64,000 bases of DNA from Entonaema liquescens. Its lineage: Eukaryota; Ascomycota; Sordariomycetes; Xylariales; Xylariaceae. The stretch covers positions 3,923,434 to 3,987,433 of the forward strand of contig CADCSX010000001.1 of the NCBI GenBank assembly GCA_902805475.1, given 5' to 3'. Made by a program: the position numbers and the translations under genes. This document shows, piece by piece, positions 56,881 to 64,000 of this stretch. Within the stretch, counting starts at the first letter, position 1. Every line of letters starts with the position of its first letter. The notes under the pieces are model-generated. The model ran no database searches. It saw only the letters and a list, made by a program, of their open reading frames with translations, and was not told the DNA's origin.

Positions 56881-59800
56881 CAGCACTCCCAAAGTTCAAC
56901 CAGGAATCGCGAGACGGCAACTACAGTTATGACGCCCAAACAACCTGCTATGGACAGCCATCACCAGGAGTTAGATCATCCCGCTCTTAGTTTCCAGGTT
57001 TCTACTCTCCCCAACTCGACATGGGATTCTCATACTAAAACCTGTCCCCTGCCTGGCTATGTGCCGACAATAATTCCAAGGTCACCACGGCAGCTATCCT
57101 GGCTCTTTACAGCGCGATCAGTAGGGCTTTCCGAGCCGAAAATTATCCCATTTTTGTATTATCGGTATCACTCGTTCTGGACTCGACATCTTGATCACTA
57201 GTTAAAACCCGTCCGCTGCCTAGCGATGTACCAACAAATATTTCAAAGTTGCCACGACAGTTACCCTACCTTTCTACTCTGCGATCGATAGGCGATACCA
57301 AGCCAATAATTATCCCATTTTTAGATTCTCAATAACTCCAACCCCCAACTCAACAACAGATTTCCTAGTAAAAACCTATCCGCTGCCTGGCTAAGTGCCG
57401 ACAGCAATTCCGATGTGGCGACGAGGGCCACCCCACCGTTCTACCCCGGGATCAGTACGAAATATAATGCTCATAATTATCCCATTTTTGAAACTTCAAT
57501 ATCCCCTGTTTTGGACTCAACATCCCGATTCTTAGTTGAAACCTGTCCGCTGCCTAGCCCATCGCCAACAAGAACTTCAAAACACCCAGTAGAGCCACCC
57601 CGGGACAATACCCCGGGATCGATAGCCCTTACCGAGCTACGAATTATGCTATTTTTAGTTTCTCAATATCTCCTTCCCTCGGCTAGATATTCCAATCCCT
57701 AGTCCAAGCCTATCCGCAGCCCTGGATTATCCCCAAGAATTCGGATACACAGGTCACGACTACCACGCCCCAACTACGCGGGATCTATACAAATTGCCGA
57801 GCTACGAATTATGCCATTTTTAGATTCCCGATATCCCCTTCCGTGAACTCTACCTTCGATTCCCTGCTTGAAATTCGTCCGCTGCCCAGGCTATCGCCAA
57901 CAAAGACCGGAAGACATAGACCAAGGCCACCATGCCCCAACTAGCACAGATCGATAGGTCTCTTTGAGCTACGAATTATCCAATTTTTAGATTCCCAAGT
58001 TCTCCATTCCTGGAGTCAATATCAAGATCACTAGTGAAACCCTGCCTGCCGCCCGGGTGATCGCCAACGAGGATTGCAGGGCGCCAACCAGGCCTATGGT
58101 ACCTCATCTAGATTAGATCGATAGATCATTTCAATCTGTAACTCATCCCGTTCTCAGATTCCAAGTGTCTCCAGCCCTGACCCGGATATTCAATTTCCTA
58201 GTCAAACCCCGTCCGCTATTTGGGATTATCGCCAACAAATATTGCAAAACAAGGATCGGAGCCACCACGCCCGAACCACACAGGATCGATAGGCCTTCCT
58301 GGACTACGAATTATAACATTTTTAGATCTTTAAGATATTCAACCCCGGACTCTACATCCGATTTGCTAGGTAAAACCTGTCCGCTGCCTGAGGGATCGCG
58401 AACATGAATTGTGAAATAACCATCAGAGCCACCACAGCCTAGTTCCCTGGGGTCAACAGGCCCTAGCATGCTCTGAATTTCCCAATTTTTGAATTCCTCA
58501 TATATTCGTTCCTGAACTCGACAACAAATTCGCTGCCTATAACCCTTCCGCTGCCTGGGTGATCGCCAACATGAATTGCAAGATACTCGTCAGAGGCACC
58601 AGATCCCAACACCCCGAGATCAACAAGCCTCCTCACGCTACGAATTATCCCATTTTTAGGTTCCCCGTATCTTCATCCCTCAACTCGATATCGGATTCCG
58701 TAGTAAAAACCTATTCGCTCCCTGACGACTCGCGGAAATAATTGCGAAACAGGAACGCGGCCTATCCAAGACATATACCCCACGATCGGTAGGTCTTAGT
58801 AAGGTACGAATTGTCCAATTTTTAAATTTGTGATAGACCCCGTCGTCGTTTCGATATAGTAGTCCCCAGCCAGACCCTATTCGCGGCCATAATCGTCAGC
58901 AACACTCGGAAAATAACTACCGGAGCTATCCGGGATTTAAGGCCTGAGTTCGATAGATTTCATCGTGCTATGAATTTCCCCATTTTTGGTTTCTCAATCA
59001 CTCATCTCCCCGTCTCAAAATACCAATTACTCGGCAACCCTATATGTCCTTACCATACCGGACAGCAAAGCCAACAAACAGCCACAACAGTTACGCGGGA
59101 TCTACTACCTCGGATCGAGAGCCCTGATCGACCTGTGAATTTTCCCTTTTCCCTCGATATCCCACCTCCCCGTCCCGACATCCAAGCGACTCGCTAGACT
59201 TATACAGCTCTTACCATAGGTACTTGGCAGTAAATGTGAAAAATCAATTATAGAAGTTACGGGGGCCTGCTACCATGGATCGAAAGCCTTAGTCGAGCTG
59301 GCAATTATCCCATTTTTGCTTTTTTGATATCTCCTCTTTCTCCTTGACATCCAAGTAACTCGTTAGATTTATACAGCTTTAACCATACTTGGCAACAAAA
59401 GTGAAAAATCAATTACAGAAGCTACAGGGACCTACTAATACCATAGATCGATAGCGCTTATTGAGCTATGAACTTTCCCATTTTTGCTTTCTCGATATCT
59501 CGTCTTCTTGACTTGATGTACAAGTGACTCGCTAGACTTATGCGCCTCCTACCACGCTTTGTAGCAAATGCCAACAGACAACCACGGCAGCGACATCGTA
59601 GCTACTACCACGGATCGATAGCGCTCATCGAGACATGAATTTTCCTATTTTTAGTTCCTCAATACCTCATCTTTCCGACACCATGTCGAATTACTTGCCG
59701 GACATATTTGACCCTCATAATACCGGGTGACAAAAGTCAGTTGACAATCTGAGCAGCCATCAGGGACTTCTCACAATGAATCGATACCGCTCGGAGAGCT

Positions 59801-60640
59801 ATGAATTATCCCATTTTCGGTTGCTTGATATATCGTCTCTCTGATGCGACTTGCCAATTAATACTTAGGTACCAATTACTTGCCATACTTATTATATTCC
59901 CCTTATAATGCCGGGCGACAAAGGCCAGCGGACAAGCACGGCAGCTACGGGGATCTACCGTTACGGATCGATAGCACTCACAAAGCTATGAATTTTCCCA
60001 TTTTCTAATCCCCGATATCTCATCACTCCGACTCAAATTACCAATTACTTGCCGGCCCTCTACTTGCTGGACCTCTACTCCGCCTATTACGTGTAGTAGC
60101 AAATCTAAGAAGCAACCGCAGCAGCCACAGGAGACATACCACGGATCAGTAGCTCTCACCGAGCTGTGAATTATCCCATTTTTGCCTTGTCCGTAGTCCC
60201 TCTCGTAGACCTGAAATACTAATTACTCGCCAGATCAATACGCCTCCTATTGTATCCAGCAGTAAAAGTCAGTAAACAACCGTAGCAGCTACGTAGGATC
60301 AGCCACCATTGATCGATAGCACTCAAAAAGCTGCGAATTATCCCATTTTTACTTTCCCCGTAATCCCTCCTCTCGGCTCAACACCGAATTTCGCTGCAAA
60401 CCCCTCGGGATCGACAGCAATATTCGCAATATCGCAACCACAGCTATCCGGTGTCTACCCACATGGATCGACAGGGCCTGCCGAGCTATGAATTCTCCCA
60501 TTTTTAGTTTCGCCATATCCCTCAAGCTTCGACTCCGCCCGCGATTTCGGCTGCGAACCCTGTCTGCCGCCCGGCATCTTCTCGCGAGCAAGGCATAGAA
60601 GCCAGCCAAGCGGACGGAACTCCCGCGCGGCGTAGTTGGC
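56880..60640 (+). repeat. About 165-bp satellite, right array 2 (ATTATCCCATTTTTAG variant)
   Basis: More than 20 units. In the first half the CCGTCCGCTGCCT box is well kept (57042, 57203, 57370, 57539). In the second half (58.8-60.3 kb) it decays while a GAATTATCCCATTTTTAG block and a GATCGATAGC block stay conserved. Confidence 0.85.
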
Positions 60641-61720
60641 AAGGGATCAAAGAAGCTTAGCTAGAAGAGGTCAAAGCAGCTGGAAGACGAATGGAGTCGC
60701 CTGCAAAAATCCCAAACCGACCTAAGGAGATGAAGCGCTAGGTATGCGCAACAACAAACGCAAGGCATCACCTAAACCGATCCGGCACCTAAGACCTACG
60801 TCAAGCTCCCTCGGCGAGCCCTATCCAGGGAATATCTCATCTTCCTCGGAGCTATCTCCCCCACCTCAACATGCGGATCCCCTACTAAAACCCGTCCGCT
60901 GCCTGCAATATTCGCAAAATCGTCGCGGGACATTCCCTGCACCGATCTGGTACCTGAGACCTCCGACCAGCTCCGCTCGGCGAGTCCTATCCACGGGGTA
61001 TCTCATCCGCTTCACAGCCGCCTCCTCCAACTCGACATGCCAATCACATACCGAAACCCGTCCGCTGCCTGGCATATACGCACCCGACATCATAGTGAAG
61101 CGATCCGACCGCAAAGGGTACCGGCCAGCTCGTCTGATTTTCTCGATTTAATGAGCCCACAATCGCGAAGAGAGCACGAGTATTCGACTCTACATCGGAA
61201 TCCCGCGATAAAACCCGTCCGCTGCCTACCACATTCGCGAAAAATAAGGGCGACACTTATCCTAAGTCGATCCAACACCTAAGGCCTCCGTTCAGCTCCA
61301 TTCGGCGAGCTCTATCCAGGAATATCCATCTACGTCGTAGCTGTCTTCCCCGACTCAACATGCAAATCCCTTACTATATCCCGTCCGCTGCCTACGCATG
61401 TTCAACGAAAATCCCAAGGCCACCCCGACAGGTATCCCTACCGGACTACCGCGCATCGAGCACGCCGTAGGGAGTCCTATTTAATCCATATTTTACCGGA
61501 CTCACCCAGGCCTTTCCGGACTCAACATCCGCATCACATACAAAAACCCGCACGCTGCCTGAACACTTCCGACGGCGACGGCGGGACGAGAGTGGACGTA
61601 CAGCGCCAGCGAATTATTATCCACAGAGAGCTCAATTAGGGCTATCTAATGCATATGTCACATCCCAGAAAGCCCCCAGACCATGTCGTCGACTCGGTAT
61701 AGTACCTACGGACCATATAA
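60640..61720 (+). repeat. About 165-bp satellite, right array 3
   Basis: Five clear copies of the AACCCGTCCGCTGCCT box near 60889, 61060, 61213, 61379 and 61548 (one reads CCGCACGCTGCCT), each with an upstream CAACATGC- or CGACATGC-type box. Confidence 0.85.
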
Positions 61721-62970
61721 TAAGGAGGTATGGAATCTGGAAATCCGAAGTCAATCATGATCATGAGGCTACGGCCACTCGCTCCCGACGTCCCCCACGG
61801 TCCAGGGACCCATCGGCAAGGTCTACGGAAGGTATTGAGGTGCTATAGGTCTTGAGAACCCAGGTTTGAGTACCATCCTCTTCCGTCGATCGGATGTCTC
61901 CTAAGACGTGCGCCCGGCACACCCAAGCTTACGGACGACCATACAGACTCGCGGAGCACCTGAAAACCTCGTAAGATCTTACTAGGAGCTACCCAGAGCG
62001 CCGGAGCACACTGGACGCTGCCGACTTGGGACTGCCACGGTGAACTGCCTAAGAACTCGAGCGATATGTCGCAAACATGCCTATCAACATGCCTATCTAA
62101 TTCTGTATCGATCCTGGTCTCCAACTGAACCCTAGCGACTCCTCAAACCCAGAGCGATGACCAGATTCACCCCTCTCGCCCAGAACCTCCAGCTAACTCA
62201 CCAAGCCCACCCCCCCGTCGTTCCATACAGCTCTAGAAGTTACCAGCGACTTCAGGTCGGCTCCAGAGATGATCCCAACAGGTTTACAGCCTTGCAGTGA
62301 GATCCCAGGCACATAGAGCACATGGCTACGTCCTTCCCGCATCCATGACGATCCAGAATCGATGATCCCGCCTCCCACGGGCTCAGAACAACCACCGGAG
62401 ACTCTTCTCGCGTCCCTACTACTCTACACATCCCCGGGGAGCCTACTTTGACCTTGAAACTGCGCGCTCGACATCCAGCGACCCAGCTACATCGACTCAG
62501 CACATCCAGGATGATATAGAGAAGCCCCAGGAAGTCCAGTCGCAGGTCTCAGAGGTCTCAGGACTCACCAGCGACTCCGAATCACTACTTGACAACCCCC
62601 CAGTACCGGTGGAGGTTTACATAACACGCAGCAGCCACAAGACTCATCCCAGCCGCTCAGGGGGCACCCAGCTGGACTCCGCAAGGTCGAATCCGTACCC
62701 CAACGCACCGGGAAGCTCAGGTCAACTCGCCATACACTTCGCAACCTCTCTCGACTGGGTATACCGAGCATACCGAGCATACTGGGATCAATCGCGATGG
62801 ACCATACGACCCCTAGGACATTCGAGAGAGCTCACAGAGTCCATCCCCGTCGGCCCGGAGCCTCTAGCACTCTCTCCAGACCCTCTACGTCGCTGTCGGA
62901 CCCCGCTTCCCGTCAACCCCAACTATCTCCCCAACTCGATACCTAATCGAATTCACCCTACGACCGGCGG
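61720..62970. other. Unassigned subtelomeric DNA
   Basis: No gene recognised; several open frames overlap on both strands in GC-rich sequence. A short ATACCGAGC repeat lies at about 62760. A DDIEKPQEVQSQVSEVSG-like reading near 62510 is vaguely like gene A but too weak to assign. Confidence 0.4.
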
Positions 62971-63840
62971 AGACCTCCCGGGACCCCTCCAGCGTGCTCT
63001 AGCGCTCGTCAAGGCCATCTGGACGCAGCGGCGGACTTTTCCATGTCGGCGCCTACTATCGCGACTAACATGACTTTCATGACTCGATCGGAAAGGCCTC
63101 AAACCAACCCTGAGAACCCCCACAGCTTCGCACAACCCCCCCAGAGCTCCCGCAAGGCCGTGAAGGTCCTGTGAAGCCCCGGAGCACGACGTCGACCCGC
63201 TGCTCAAGCACTAACCTAACCCTTAATCTCAATAACCTTGACCTATAACCCTACTCGAACTAACCCTACAACCGCTCGAGACCCCAGGAACCCCCAGGAA
63301 CCCCTCCAGCATGCTCTAGGACCCTCCAGGGCCATCCGGAGGTAGCGCTGGACCTCGCCATACCGTCGCCTATGATCGCGACTAATTCGACCCGGTCGGA
63401 AAACCTCAAAATCAATCCTGAGCGCTCCAGACGTCCACCCAAGGCTCCCCAGGGCTCCCCGAGCCCGTAAGGTCCGCTAGAAGCCCGAGCACGATCCCGG
63501 GTCGCTGTCGGTCACTGGTCTTCGCGTCCAAACACCCCCAGACCCAACATCTGCTGGAACTCGGCCCACGAGCGTCAGGGGACCTCACAGGACCACTCCA
63601 GCATGCTCCAGGGCTCACTAGAGACCCGCCGAGGTGGTTTCCGCCCGCACCATGTCGTCGCTCCCGAACCCGACCAACTCAACCCGGTCGCAAACACCCG
63701 GAAATCGACCCCAAACACGCCCAACGGCGCCCCGGACCACCCAGAGCTCCACGAGCCCGTGTGACCCCCAAGGCCCGGGAGCGCGGTCCCGACGCGACTG
63801 AGTCCGGCCGACCCCGACCCCGACCGGGTAACCCCGCAAA
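62970..63840 (+). repeat. GC-rich subtelomeric repeat of about 300 bp, three copies
   Basis: CCTCCAGCRTGCTCT recurs at about 62988, 63302 and 63594, each followed by CCGGTCGGAAA/GCAAAC-type, CCGAGCCCGT and GAGCACG-type blocks. The C-rich strand is on the plus side. It directly abuts the telomere. Between copies (63210-63270) is degenerate CTAACCTAACCCTTAA sequence resembling old telomere repeats. Confidence 0.8.
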
Positions 63841-63865
63841 ATTGCGAAAAGTAAGAATGAACCGG

Positions 63866-64000
63866 TTAGGGTTAGGGTTAGGGTTAGGGTTAGGGTTAGG
63901 GTTAGGGTTAGGGTTAGGGTTAGGGTTAGGGTTAGGGTTAGGGTTAGGGTTAGGGTTAGGGTTAGGGTTAGGGTTAGGGTTAGGGTTAGGGTTAGGGTTT
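63866..64000 (+). repeat. Telomere, (TTAGGG)n
   Basis: About 22 perfect TTAGGG units run to the end of the window, oriented with the G-rich strand 5' to 3' outward. This is the right end of a chromosome. Confidence 0.99.

Noticed and set aside
40150..61720. CRISPR-like array
   Set aside because: Units are diverged throughout, with no identical short repeats separated by unique spacers; this is eukaryotic satellite DNA.
60349..63839. Several 60-154-codon open frames near the telomere
   Set aside because: They overlap on both strands in GC-rich repeats and show no introns, motifs or codon bias.

Overview
The window is a chromosome end from a filamentous ascomycete (Pezizomycotina). It ends at the right in about 22 TTAGGG repeats (63866-64000). 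Genes carry short introns of 40-116 nt with fungal GTAAGT-type donors and CTAAC/CTAAT-type branch points. Several families are characteristic of Pezizomycotina: fungal rhodopsin-domain membrane proteins, DUF3632-like proteins and a CE16 acetylesterase. Two segments carry dense C-to-T/G-to-A decay of the RIP type. No species is claimed.

Region 1 (1-15 kb) holds ordinary accessory genes. They are a thioesterase-like protein cut by the window edge, a GNAT acetyltransferase, a seven-helix rhodopsin-domain protein, three tandem DUF3632-like paralogues, a secreted CE16-type esterase, and a frame-broken carboxylesterase/acyl-protein-thioesterase-like gene. Most are multi-exon, and I resolved the splice sites by hand.

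Region 2 (15.8-39.6 kb) is the most unusual part. Eight long genes, called A to H here, are packed into about 21 kb. They encode two very long coiled-coil proteins (A, F), a protein with a degenerate viral-type SF2 helicase core (C), a Gly-rich/polyQ/RGG protein (G), a Lys/Glu-rich protein (E), an acidic-tailed protein (H), and two others of unknown family (B, D). Decayed pieces of H, G and C lie together just to the left (16.2-18.7 kb), and a decayed piece of A lies about 15 kb further right inside the satellite DNA (54.1-55.5 kb). The set has therefore existed more than once at this chromosome end and behaves as a unit. I recognise no published name for it.

Region 3 (39.6-63.9 kb) is gene-free subtelomere. 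It is built from two families of diverged tandem repeats, one of about 165 bp and one of about 300 bp. Both run in one orientation from 40 to 48.8 kb and in the other from about 48.9 to 61.6 kb. A 1928-bp Fot1/pogo-type DNA transposon with about 40-bp inverted repeats and a TA duplication interrupts one 165-bp unit. A GC-rich repeat of about 300 bp, in three copies, sits against the telomere.

A caution on sequence quality: five reading-frame breaks in three genes would each be repaired by one extra base in a G4/C4 run, so consensus homopolymer errors are a live alternative to real mutation.
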